From NCBI GenBank assembly GCA_009731375.1, contig BJOX01000309.1, positions 397,896 to 440,447 of the forward strand: a stretch of DNA of 42,552 nucleotides. The letters are read 5' to 3'. Under the pieces are notes generated by a model that worked only from the letters and a program-made list of their open reading frames with translations, searched no databases and had not been told where the DNA came from. A program made the position numbers and the translations under genes. Every line of letters starts with the position of its first letter. The first letter of the stretch is position 1. Shown piece after piece: positions 11,615-22,983 of this stretch. This stretch comes from Paulinella micropora (taxonomy: Eukaryota; Cercozoa; Imbricatea; Euglyphida).

Positions 11615-11699
11615 GTGTGTATGTGTGACTTGTTGCTTGCTTGATTATTTGATTTCTTGATTTCTTGATTCTTGGTGTACTGATTTAGTGATATATATT

Positions 11700-11904
11700 A
11701 GAAGTTCCTATTTCTTAAGTACATTGAACAATGACTTCAAGCGCTTCGATCTCAGTCAATATTTGCATTGTGTTATGGCTCATTAGAAAGCTCTTGATGA
11801 GAGCTTTCAAATGAGCCGCTACACAAGCCGCGAAGATCAGAACCGGCTGAGAACGAAGAGTTTGAAGTTATTGCTGATTGTGGTTAAGGACAAGGAACTT
11901 CTCA
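11700..11904 (-). mobile_element. GAGAAGTTCCT inverted-repeat element, complete copy
   Basis: Reverse orientation relative to 7001-7212 and 20661-20873. It runs from AGAAGTTCCTATTTCTTAAG to CTTAAGGACAAGG-type sequence read on the other strand, ending GGAACTTCTC. The central GAAAGCTCTTGATGAGAGC hairpin is intact. The outermost G of the left terminus is missing. The truncated copy at 11497-11604 is probably the same locus counted twice. Confidence 0.85.
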
Positions 11905-12162
11905 TGGATTTATTGAATTATCTACTAGCGCGTATGTATTGTCTTATTGAAAGATATATATATTGATATATTGATTTATTGAGTGATATATATATTTATG
12001 CATGTGCGTATGCAATCATGCACACCATAGGCTAAGCTACATACATACATACATACATAAAGACAGACAGACATACATACATACATACAAACATATATAA
12101 TTTTTGTGAGGGGCCGCTGCCACAAACCCGCGCGCAAAATGACTGCATGATCAATCTGTATG

Positions 12163-12194
<32 letters not shown>

Positions 12195-12275
12195 AAATGA
12201 GTGCATTATCAATATCTTCTCAAGTATGTATGTACGTATGTCTTCATGGACACTGCTGGCTTAGCTATCTACTTT
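11905..12275. other. AT-rich unique DNA with CATA and GTAT tracts
   Basis: TTGAT/ATAT-rich sequence to 12000, about 40 bp unique, CATA with CAGA (12040-12090), a GC-rich unique piece (12105-12160), GTAT (12160-12192), then unique DNA. No gene is recognised. Confidence 0.6.
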
Positions 12276-12593
12276 TTATCGCTCACCTCCACAAAATGTG
12301 GCCAGGTTACCGATAAAACTACATATGCGGTCGCGCCAAATTTGTCGTGTTTTGCGGGCGAGCCGGCCTTGGCTCCGGCTCGCCCGCAAAACACGTCAAA
12401 TTTGTGGCTAGCCGCATAGTATACTATGGTGGTAGTTGGTGCCACTAACTTACGCGAAAATCACCCGCAAATTTATCGGTCACCTCCATAAAATGTGGGC
12501 AGGTTACCGATAAAACTACATATGCGGTCGCGCTAAATTTTGACGTGCTTTTGCGGGCGCGCCGACCCGGCCCGGTCCGACTAAAAAAAAAAA
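12276..12593. mobile_element. GC-rich hairpin element, about 1.6 tandem units of 197 bp
   Basis: Unit 1 (12276-12472) and unit 2 (12473 into the gap) share a leader TTATCGSTCACCTCCA and then CAGGTTACCGATAAAAC. Unit 1 contains a long hairpin. Left arm 12324-12366 and right arm 12375-12418 pair through TATGCGG/CCGCATA and a perfect 21-bp inner stem that includes GTGTTTTGCGGGCG. The loop is about 8 bases. Unit 2 has only the left arm before the gap. A further hairpin of the same family is at 13015-13087. There is no ORF of its own: the peptides read on the two strands are alike only because the DNA is palindromic. Confidence 0.8.
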
Positions 12594-12664
12594 NNNNNNN
12601 NNNNNNNNNNNNNNNNNNNNNNNNNNNNNNNNNNNNNNNNNNNNNNNNNNNNNNNNNNNNNNNN
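12594..12664. other. Assembly gap (71 N) between A run and T run
   Basis: The left side ends in about 11 A and the right side starts with 30 T (12665-12694). The gap falls where the right hairpin arm of unit 2 would be expected. Confidence 0.95.
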
Positions 12665-12694
<30 letters not shown>

Positions 12695-12695
<1 letters not shown>

Positions 12696-12850
12696 GAATC
12701 TAGGCCCGTTTATGGATGTAATTTTCGTGACGAGCGCATCCAGTGCAGTGTCACGTAGTCAGATGTCAAGCAGTACGCAAAGCAGTGGTGAGTAGTCTTT
12801 CGAACGTAGATAGATAACATACATACATACATACATACATGCAAGAGTCT

Positions 12851-12884
<34 letters not shown>

Positions 12885-13011
12885 TGTCAAGTAGTACCCA
12901 AAGCAGTGGAAAGAGTCTATGGAACATACATACATACATACAGACAGACAGACAGATATCAAGCAGTACCCAAAGCAGTGGCAAGAGTCTGCTGAACACG
13001 CAGACACACAC
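12695..13011. repeat. Compound array: AGTACCCAAAGCAGTGG island, 3 copies
   Basis: An island of about 46 bp, starting AGATGTCAAG and containing AAAGCAGTGG and AGAGTCT, recurs at 12761-12806, 12882-12926 and 12954-12999. It is interleaved with CATA, CA and CAGA repeats. A fragment (GCAAGAGTCT) at 12841 is a fourth, truncated copy. Confidence 0.85.
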
Positions 13012-13105
13012 GCGTGCCAAATTCGACGTGTTCTGCGGGCGGGCTCGCCGGCCCGGCCCGGCTCGCCCGCAGAACACGTCAAATTTGTGGCCAAGCCGCA
13101 TAATG
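13012..13105. mobile_element. GC-rich hairpin element, second locus
   Basis: Left arm 13016-13050 and right arm 13055-13092 pair through ACGTGTTCTGCGGGCG and CGCCCGCAGAACACGT (16 perfect pairs) plus flanking partial pairs. Compared with 12340-12400, the stem has C-G where that copy has T-A, changed on both arms. It follows directly on the third island copy of the preceding array. Confidence 0.8.
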
Positions 13106-13455
<350 letters not shown>

Positions 13456-13716
13456 GTATCTGGCTCAGAAGAAAAAACATGCTTACATACATACATATAT
13501 ACATGCATACATACATATATACCTACATACAGGAGAAAGATTGAGTCCGAGGCACAGGCCAGCAATATGAATGGAGCTAAGCAAGCTAAATGGGAAATAG
13601 GGTTTTCTGCCATGAAGGTCAAGATTGATAGATAGATGGATAGATGGATGGATGGATGGATGGATGGATGGATGGATGGATGGATGGATGGGTAGGTAGG
13701 TAGGTAGGTAGGTAGG

Positions 13717-13787
<71 letters not shown>

Positions 13788-13829
13788 GAGATAGGGTTTT
13801 CCGCCATGAAGTTAACTGTATGCATATTA
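13456..13829. repeat. Two copies of an ATAGGGTTTTCYGCCATGAAG island with GGAT, GTAG and GATA arrays
   Basis: The island occurs at 13597-13622 and 13790-13815. Between them lie GGAT (13630-13690), GTAG (13690-13720) and GATA (13720-13785) arrays. The unique stretch 13530-13596 precedes the first copy. Confidence 0.8.
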
Positions 13830-14109
13830 AAATATATATATATATATATATAAAGAAATATATTTAAATATATACTATATATATATATATATGTATATAG
13901 TGCGTGCATGCATAAATGCATGCATAGGTGCATGCATGCATACATACAGGCATGCATGCATACTACATACATACGTACATACGTAAATACATACATACAT
14001 ACATACATACATACATACATACGCATACATACATGACATACATGCATGCATACATACATATATAAATACTTACATACTTACATACATACATGCATACATA
14101 CATGACATC
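13830..14109. repeat. AT and CATA/CATG arrays
   Basis: AT tract (13833-13895), then CATG-rich and CATA-rich repeats. There is no gene. Confidence 0.9.
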
Positions 14110-14154
14110 TAGGTTATCATAGATCGTGGTGGCTGGTTTAAATACATATATACA

Positions 14155-14185
<31 letters not shown>

Positions 14186-14906
14186 GTACGCATACATACA
14201 TGACATACATGCATGCATACATACATACATACATACATACGTAATATCTAGGTTATCATAGATCGTGGTGGCTGGTTTAAATACATATATACATATATAC
14301 ATACATACATACATACATACGCATACATACATACATACATCCATAATACATACATACATACTTACATACATACTTACATACATACTTACATACATACATA
14401 CATACACACTTACTTACTTACATACATATATACATATAGGTTACCATAGATCGTGGTGGCTTGTTTACATACATACATACATACATACATACGTACATAC
14501 ATACATACAAAACTTACTTACATACATATATACATATAGGTTACCATAGATCGTGGTGGCTGGTTTAAATACATACATACATATATAAATACATACATAC
14601 ATACATAAATACATAGATACATACAAAGTGTTACTTACATACATATATGCATGTAGGTTACCATAGATCGTGGTGGCTGGTTTAAATACATACATACATA
14701 CAGACATACATACATACATACATACGCATACATACATGACATACATGCATGCATACATACATACATGCATACATACATACATACATACATACATTCATAC
14801 ATTACATAAATACATAGATACATACATTACTTACTTACTTACATACATATATGCATATAGGTTACCATAGATCGTGGTGGCTGGTTTAAATACATACATA
14901 CATACA

Positions 14907-14942
<36 letters not shown>

Positions 14943-15275
14943 TACATACTTACATATATACATATAGGTTACCATAGATCGTGGTGGCTGGTTTAAACAC
15001 CAAACACATACATATATAAATACATACTTACACACATACATACATACATACATACATACATACATACATACATACTTACTTACTTACATATATACATATA
15101 GGTTACCATAGATCGTGGTGGCTGGTTTAAATACATACATACATACATACATACATATAGGTTACCATAGATCGTGGTGGCTGGTTTAAAAACATACATA
15201 CATACATACTTACTTACTTACTTACTTACATATATACATATAGGTTACCATAGATCGTGGTGGCTGGTTCAAGCC
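14110..15275. repeat. Compound minisatellite: GGTTACCATAGATCGTGGTG island, 10 copies
   Basis: An island of about 33 bp ending GGCTGGTTTAAA recurs at about 14110, 14249, 14437, 14537, 14654, 14858, 14965, 15099, 15158 and 15241. The first two copies carry TTATCA where the rest carry TTACCA. Spacers are CATA, TTAC and CATG arrays of 25-170 bp. Confidence 0.93.
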
Positions 15276-15326
15276 TGAATTTATGCAGCACTCAGTAAGT
15301 AAAAAAAACTATGATAGATATCTATT

Positions 15327-15425
<99 letters not shown>
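15276..15425. repeat. Short unique DNA and GATA array
   Basis: 45 bp unique, then GATA repeats (15325-15425) that lead directly into the retroposon copy. Confidence 0.9.
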
Positions 15426-16065
<640 letters not shown>

Positions 16066-16129
16066 TAGGAAATGTTTATGAAAAATGGCAACTTGAAAGA
16101 CAAAAAAATTGCCCTAGGTCCTCTCTCTC

Positions 16130-16194
<65 letters not shown>

Positions 16195-16251
16195 AAAGAC
16201 AGAAAAATTGTCCTGGTTGAAAGACAGAAAATTTGCCCTGGGTTCTCTCCC

Positions 16252-16301
<50 letters not shown>

Positions 16302-16308
16302 CTTTCTT

Positions 16309-16348
<40 letters not shown>

Positions 16349-16370
16349 TCTCTCTCTCTCTCTCTCTCTT
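16066..16370. repeat. CT/CA arrays with three TTGAAAGACA islands
   Basis: The island TTGAAAGACARAAAAATTG (first copy with an extra A-run), followed by YCCTRGG, occurs at 16093, 16192 and 16218. It is separated by CT arrays. A related piece is at 1109. CT and CA fill the rest. Confidence 0.85.
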
Positions 16371-16682
16371 TATTCTATATGTCTATCTTTCTATCTATTT
16401 ATCTATCCACCCATCTATCTACCTATCTACCTATCTACCTATCTATCTATCTACCTATCTATCTATCTATCTACACCTATCTATCTATCAATCTATTCAT
16501 CCCTCCCAAGGTAAACCAAAGAGCAGTCAACTATCTATCTATCTATACATCTACTTGTTTATCTATCCACCCATCTATCTACCTATCTATCTATCTACCT
16601 ACCTACCTATCTATCTATCTATCTACCTATCTACCTATCTACCTACCTACCTATCTATCTATCAATCTATATATCTATTTAT

Positions 16683-16713
<31 letters not shown>

Positions 16714-16961
16714 CCTACCTACCTACCTACCTACCTATTCATCCCTCCCAAGGTAAACCAAAGAGCAGTCAGCTATCTATCTATCTATCTATATATCTAT
16801 TTATTTATCTATCTATCTATATATCTATATATCTATCTACCTATCTACCTCCTATCTATCTATCAATCTATTCATCCCTCCCAAGGTAAACTAAAGAGCA
16901 GTCAACTATCCATCTATCTATCTAAAAATCTATTTATTTATCTATCCACCCATCTATCTAC

Positions 16962-17004
<43 letters not shown>

Positions 17005-17045
17005 CCTACCTATCTATCTATCTATCAATCTATATATCTATTTAT

Positions 17046-17076
<31 letters not shown>

Positions 17077-17332
17077 CCTACCTACCTACCTACCTACCTA
17101 CCTATTCATCCCTCCCAAGGTAAACCAAAGAGCAGTCAGCTATCTATCTATCTATCTATCTATATATCTATTTATTTATCTATCTATCTATATATCTATA
17201 TATCTATCTACCTATCTACCTCCTATCTATCTATCAATCTATTCATCCCTCCCAAGGTAAACTAAAGAGCAGTCAACTATCCATCTATCTATCTATATAT
17301 CTATTTATTTATCTATCCACCCATCTATCTAC

Positions 17333-17371
<39 letters not shown>

Positions 17372-17933
17372 CCTATCTATCTATCTATCTATCTACCTAC
17401 CTACCTATCTGTCTATCAATCTTTTCATCCCTCTTAAGGTAAACCAAAGAGCAGTCAACTATCTATCTATCTATCTATACATCTTTTCATTTATATCCAC
17501 CCATCTATCTACCTATCTATCTATCTATCTATCTACCTATCTACCTATCTATCTACCTATCAATCTATTCAACCCTCCCTAGGTCAACCAAAGAGCAGTC
17601 AACTATCTATCTATCTACCTATCTATCTATCTACCTATCTATCTATCTACCTATCTACCTACCTACCTATCTATCTATCAATCTATTCATCCCTCCCAAG
17701 GTAAACCAAAGAGCAGTCAACTATCTACCTATTTATTTACCTATCTATCTATCAATCTATTCATCCCTCCCTAGTTAAACCAAAGAGCAGTCAACTATCT
17801 ATTTATCTATTTATCTTTCTATCTATCTATCTACCTATCTATCTACCTATCTATCTACCTACCGATCTATCTATCAATCTATTCATCCCTCCCAAGGTAA
17901 ACCAAAGAGCAGTCAACTATTCATCTATATATC

Positions 17934-17975
<42 letters not shown>

Positions 17976-18170
17976 CCTACCTACCTATCTATCTATCTAT
18001 CTATTCATCCCTCCCAAGGTAAACCAAAGAGCAGTCAACTATCCATCCATCTATCTATCTATACATCTATTTCTTTACCTATCCACCCATCTATCTACCT
18101 ATCTACCTATCTACCTACCTACCTATCTATCTATCTATTTATCCATCTATAGGTAAGCCTAAAAATAGTC
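16371..18170. repeat. Compound minisatellite: AAACCAAAGAGCAGTCAACT island in CTAT array, 12 copies
   Basis: An island of about 38 bp begins ATTCATCCCTCCCAAGGT. It recurs at about 16494, 16736, 16870, 17103, 17239, 17421, 17566, 17685, 17759, 17880 and 18002, with a degenerate last copy at 18135. Blocks 16560-16925 and 16929-17295 are a higher-order duplication of about 368 bp. They share private variants such as ACTAAAG and ACCTCCTATC. The long frame over 16072-17265 is a repeat artefact. Confidence 0.93.
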
Positions 18171-18210
18171 TGCGACCGCAAGATGCCCTGGCCAGCGCCC
18201 AACTAGGTCG

Positions 18211-18261
<51 letters not shown>

Positions 18262-18279
18262 GTCTATCTATTTATCTAT

Positions 18280-18327
<48 letters not shown>

Positions 18328-18363
18328 GCGACCGCAAGATGCCCTGGCCAGTGCCCAACTAGG

Positions 18364-18410
<47 letters not shown>

Positions 18411-18430
18411 GTCTATCTATTTATCTATCT

Positions 18431-18483
<53 letters not shown>

Positions 18484-18519
18484 GCGACCGCAAGATGCCC
18501 TGGCCAGTGCCCAACTAGG

Positions 18520-18566
<47 letters not shown>

Positions 18567-18586
18567 GTCTATCTATTTATCTATCT

Positions 18587-18639
<53 letters not shown>

Positions 18640-18675
18640 GCGACCGCAAGATGCCCTGGCCAGTGCCCAACTAGG

Positions 18676-18722
<47 letters not shown>

Positions 18723-18742
18723 GTCTATCTATTTATCTATCT

Positions 18743-18795
<53 letters not shown>

Positions 18796-18831
18796 GCGAC
18801 CGCAAGATGCCCTGGCCAGTGCCCAACTAGG

Positions 18832-18878
<47 letters not shown>

Positions 18879-18898
18879 GTCTATCTATTTATCTATCT

Positions 18899-18951
<53 letters not shown>

Positions 18952-18987
18952 GCGACCGCAAGATGCCCTGGCCAGCCCTCAACTCGG

Positions 18988-19047
<60 letters not shown>

Positions 19048-19065
19048 GATGCGCCCAACTAGGTC

Positions 19066-19116
<51 letters not shown>

Positions 19117-19150
19117 GACCGCAAGATGCCCTGGCCAGCGCTCAACTAGG

Positions 19151-19219
<69 letters not shown>

Positions 19220-19255
19220 GCGACCGCAAGATGCCCTGGCCAGTGTCCAACTAGG

Positions 19256-19292
<37 letters not shown>

Positions 19293-19334
19293 TTATCTAT
19301 CTATCTAGCTAGCTATCTATCTATCTAACTATCC

Positions 19335-19384
<50 letters not shown>

Positions 19385-19422
19385 GCGACCGCAAGATGCC
19401 CTGGCCAGTGCTCAACTAGGTC

Positions 19423-19518
<96 letters not shown>

Positions 19519-19561
19519 ATAGTCTGCGACCGCAAGATGCCCTGGCCAGCGCCCAACTAGG

Positions 19562-19563
<2 letters not shown>
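18171..19563. repeat. Compound minisatellite: GATGCCCTGGCCAGTGCCCA island in CTAT array, 10 copies
   Basis: An island starting TGCGACCGCAA and ending ACTAGGTC occurs at 18171, 18327, 18483, 18639, 18795, 18951, 19105, 19218, 19383 and 19524. The five from 18327 to 18951 are spaced exactly 156 bp and have the same internal variants, such as one CTGT and one TTAT slip, so they are a very recent tandem amplification. Because 156 is a multiple of three, the block reads as a 52-residue repeat protein, which I regard as fortuitous. At 19424-19520 the array flips from CTAT to GATA. Confidence 0.93.
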
Positions 19564-19607
<44 letters not shown>

Positions 19608-19611
19608 GATA

Positions 19612-19643
<32 letters not shown>

Positions 19644-19645
<2 letters not shown>

Positions 19646-19908
19646 GTTTACACTAGACTGTCGAACAGTCTCGAAACTCCATCTGCTTACTGGGCCCTCT
19701 GTAATGGAGGTGGGAGCTCGTTCTGCAAGGGGCGCTTATGGAACGAGCCCTGGCCCCGCCTGGTACTAGGGAGCTTTGGTATCGCCTGTATCAGTCCCTT
19801 CCGTGCAAACATCACGGCTTAGCTGGGCATCGGGTCAATACTTTATTCACAGACTTCCTTGGTTGACGAAATCAGAAGCTCCTTTTTTCTGACATTAGTC
19901 GATATCTC
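19644..19908 (+). mobile_element. Retroposon copy 2 (5'-truncated, 265 bp)
   Basis: Differs from copy 3 (41377-41803) at only one position in about 260 bp that I could align by eye (TTTACAC versus TTTATAC). It starts at TTGTTTACACTAG and ends at the common 3' end GATATCTC followed by (ATCT)n. CTAT repeats lie on both sides. Confidence 0.8.
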
Positions 19909-19967
19909 ATCTATCTATCTATCTATCTAGATACGCCCAACTAGGTCATCTATCTATCTTTCTATCA

Positions 19968-20008
<41 letters not shown>

Positions 20009-20105
20009 GATACGCCCAACTAGGTCATCTATCTATCTATCTATCTATCTATCTGTCTATCTAGATGCGCCCAACTAGGTCATCTATGTATCTATCTATC
20101 TATCC

Positions 20106-20139
<34 letters not shown>

Positions 20140-20154
20140 ATATCTATCTATCTG

Positions 20155-20235
<81 letters not shown>
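19909..20235. repeat. CTAT array with short GCGCCCAACTAGGTCAT islands
   Basis: A shortened version of the previous island (GATRCGCCCAACTAGGTCAT) occurs near 19928, 20009 and 20063, and earlier at 19048. It keeps only the last third of the full island. Confidence 0.85.
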
Positions 20236-20241
<6 letters not shown>

Positions 20242-20420
20242 AAGATAACCCTTGCCAGCGCCCCTGTCTGGTCCATCCATCTACTGAACAAAAATTTTGA
20301 CGGGTTTGCGTGAAATTTTTGTGTCCATCTAGTGAACGAAAATTTGACGGGTTTGCGTGAAATTTTTTGTGTCCATCTAATGAACGAAAATTTCACGGTT
20401 TTGCGGTGGAAAATTTTTGT
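20236..20420. repeat. Island relative plus 48-52 bp tandem repeat, 3 units
   Basis: The stretch 20241-20272 (ACCCTTGCCAGCGCCCCTG) is a diverged relative of the island at 18171-19560. Three units follow at 20271-20322, 20323-20370 and 20371-20420, each with GTCCATCTA, GAACGAAAATTT and GGGTTTGCG. The minus-strand frame (20229-20516) is open through them but resembles nothing known. Confidence 0.75.
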
Positions 20421-20657
20421 GAGAGGATGTGTGTCTGTGTGTGTATAAAGGAAAAGTGAAAAAAAAAATAAGAAAAAAATTCGGCCAGAACAAATTATCC
20501 CGTAATAACGGTACATTTGTTATTCAAAGTTGTGAAGAATTTCGGCCAGTCGGTAATTACGGTACATTTGTTGTCTACAAATAAAAGTTGAGATCAAATT
20601 TCCCCGTATTTACGGTTGGCCGAAAGGTGAGGTGGCCAAAATTTTTCACCCGACCTT
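20421..20657. mobile_element. Inverted-repeat element related to the 6205-6662 foldback
   Basis: Ends GGAAAAGTGAAAAAAA (from 20449) and GGCCAAAATTTTTCACC (to about 20651) are inverted, and match the ends of the 6205-6662 element. Internally, TTCGGCCAGTCGGTAATTACGG (around 20541) is inverted at 20604-20627, and GGTACATTTGTT occurs twice. No ORF is seen. Confidence 0.55.
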
Positions 20658-20660
20658 AAT

Positions 20661-20873
20661 GAGAAGTTCCTTGTCCTTAACCACAATCAGCAATTACTTC
20701 AAACTCTTCGTTCTCAGCCGGTTCTGATCTTGAGGGCGTTTGTAGTGGCTCGTTTGAAAGCTCTCGTCAAGAGCTTTCTAATGAGCCACAACACAGGTTG
20801 TAGATGCAAATATTGACTGAGATCGAAGCGCTTGAAGTCGTTGTTCATTGTACTTAAGAAATAGGAACTTCTC
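20661..20873 (+). mobile_element. GAGAAGTTCCT inverted-repeat element, copy C
   Basis: Complete 213-bp copy with both termini, GAGAAGTTCCTTGTCC and GGAACTTCTC. Arms are complementary along most of their length around the central GAAAGCTCTCGTCAAGAGC. It is flanked by AT on both sides. Confidence 0.87.
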
Positions 20874-21070
<197 letters not shown>

Positions 21071-21143
21071 GTAATGTTGTCATGGCGACTCGCGGCTATC
21101 CCACAAATGTACTTCATTGTTTTTATGGTCTCCCACGGAGCCG
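21071..21143 (+). CDS. Candidate 73-bp internal exon (unknown protein)
   Basis: Bounded by a long pyrimidine tract ending in TAG on the left and by CCG|GTAAGT, a near-consensus donor, on the right. Two of three frames are open. The first gives a hydrophobic piece with AAIPQMYFIVFMVSHGAG that could be membrane-embedded. The third begins NVVMATRGYPTN. The family is unknown and no partner exon is visible because a 721-N gap follows. It may equally be a chance island between microsatellites. Confidence 0.25.
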
Positions 21144-21152
21144 GTAAGTTCA

Positions 21153-21217
<65 letters not shown>

Positions 21218-21228
21218 ATATCGATCTA

Positions 21229-21308
<80 letters not shown>

Positions 21309-21326
21309 TCTCTCGTTCTCTCTTTC

Positions 21327-21373
<47 letters not shown>
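21144..21373. repeat. CT, CTAT, CA and CT arrays
   Basis: Microsatellites run up to the gap. There is no gene. Confidence 0.93.
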
Positions 21374-22094
21374 NNNNNNNNNNNNNNNNNNNNNNNNNNN
21401 NNNNNNNNNNNNNNNNNNNNNNNNNNNNNNNNNNNNNNNNNNNNNNNNNNNNNNNNNNNNNNNNNNNNNNNNNNNNNNNNNNNNNNNNNNNNNNNNNNNN
21501 NNNNNNNNNNNNNNNNNNNNNNNNNNNNNNNNNNNNNNNNNNNNNNNNNNNNNNNNNNNNNNNNNNNNNNNNNNNNNNNNNNNNNNNNNNNNNNNNNNNN
21601 NNNNNNNNNNNNNNNNNNNNNNNNNNNNNNNNNNNNNNNNNNNNNNNNNNNNNNNNNNNNNNNNNNNNNNNNNNNNNNNNNNNNNNNNNNNNNNNNNNNN
21701 NNNNNNNNNNNNNNNNNNNNNNNNNNNNNNNNNNNNNNNNNNNNNNNNNNNNNNNNNNNNNNNNNNNNNNNNNNNNNNNNNNNNNNNNNNNNNNNNNNNN
21801 NNNNNNNNNNNNNNNNNNNNNNNNNNNNNNNNNNNNNNNNNNNNNNNNNNNNNNNNNNNNNNNNNNNNNNNNNNNNNNNNNNNNNNNNNNNNNNNNNNNN
21901 NNNNNNNNNNNNNNNNNNNNNNNNNNNNNNNNNNNNNNNNNNNNNNNNNNNNNNNNNNNNNNNNNNNNNNNNNNNNNNNNNNNNNNNNNNNNNNNNNNNN
22001 NNNNNNNNNNNNNNNNNNNNNNNNNNNNNNNNNNNNNNNNNNNNNNNNNNNNNNNNNNNNNNNNNNNNNNNNNNNNNNNNNNNNNNNNNNNNNN
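21374..22094. other. Assembly gap (721 N)
   Basis: Entered from a CT tract and left through GGGGGG. Confidence 0.98.
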
Positions 22095-22116
22095 GGGGGG
22101 TGCATATATATATATA

Positions 22117-22148
<32 letters not shown>

Positions 22149-22295
22149 TTTCTATATGCATATGTATTGGTGTCTGTATTGAGTGTATTTGAATCGTCAG
22201 TAGTTTCTTCTGTGTTTAATTTGGTGGATCTATCAATATATTGATTTATATCTATCTATCTACTATCTATCTATTTATATCTATTTATCTATCTG

Positions 22296-22326
<31 letters not shown>

Positions 22327-22430
22327 GTCCATCTAACTATCTATCTAAATGCATATGCATTGTCTTTGTCATTGTTGTATGCATTAAGTTATTACTATTA
22401 TTGTTATTGTTATTATTATTATCCCTGAAA
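22095..22430. repeat. AT, CTAT and TTA arrays with short unique stretches
   Basis: AT (22100-22155), unique DNA (22165-22245), CTAT (22245-22345), unique DNA with TGCATATGCA (22352), and TTA/TTG to 22422. No gene is recognised. Confidence 0.8.
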
Positions 22431-22870
22431 GGTGTTGGGAGTAGGGGGTGGGGGGTTGGGGGAGAGGGGGAAAATAGAAATTGTGTACCCCACCCCCCAT
22501 TTCCGCACCCCTATCCCTATAAATCATGGTTTGTTGGAACGAGAGTTGGGAGCTCATATTTGCAGGGTGGCTAGCCCCAGACTCGATCTTGATGCTGATA
22601 AAAAAAATTTGAATTCACGCAAATATTTGCGTTAGGGGAGTGTCATGAATGCCGAAATTCCTTGTATTTTTTTGCCTATTTTAGCCCCCCCCCCCNNNNN
22701 NNNNNCATGGTTTGTGGGAACCAGGAGTTGGGAGCTCATATTGACAGGGTGGCTAGCCCCAGACTCGATGTTGATGCTGCTAATATAGTTTTTTTTGGAA
22801 TTCGCGCAAATATGTGCGTTGGAGGAGTGTCCTGAATGCCAACATTCCCTGATTGTTTGGGAGTACTTGC
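22431..22870. repeat. GC-rich dispersed repeat, two diverged copies around a 10-N gap
   Basis: The block beginning CATGGTTTGT and containing AGTTGGGAGCTCATATT, CAGGGTGGCTAGCCCCAGAC and GAGTGTCMTGAATGCC occurs at 22526-22665 and 22706-22848. Identity is about 85%, so this is a true repeat, unlike the exact duplication at 11411. The first copy holds a perfect 16-bp palindrome (22617-22632) centred on AATATT. G-rich and C-rich runs at 22440-22500 could pair. The 10-N gap (22696-22705) follows a C13 run. Confidence 0.75.
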
Positions 22871-22952
22871 CGCTACCTCCGGCAAGTGAACGTACCCTGT
22901 CGACGGGGAAGGGGGGGTCCGGGGGGCCCTCCCCCCCGGGAACCCCAGCCCT
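22869..22952. repeat. GC-rich module, copy 1
   Basis: About 84 bp containing GAACGTACCCTGTCGACGG and then G-rich/C-rich sequence ending GGGAACCCCAGCC. It is repeated at 23350-23434 with about 88% identity. The G and C runs can form a stem. Confidence 0.75.
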
Positions 22953-22983
22953 GCAATTAATTAAACGTACCCGTTTTGGTCGC

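Noticed and set aside
12320-13100. The peptide words KFDVFCGRA and ARPQNTSNL read on both strands at several places, suggesting a conserved protein
   Set aside because: They arise because the DNA is palindromic. Both strands of each hairpin necessarily encode the same words.
18326-19048. A 240-codon frame encoding a regular 52-residue repeat ([13 protein letters not shown]...)
   Set aside because: The 156-bp DNA period is a multiple of three and CTAT has no stop, which fully explains the frame. Other copies of the same island are out of register.
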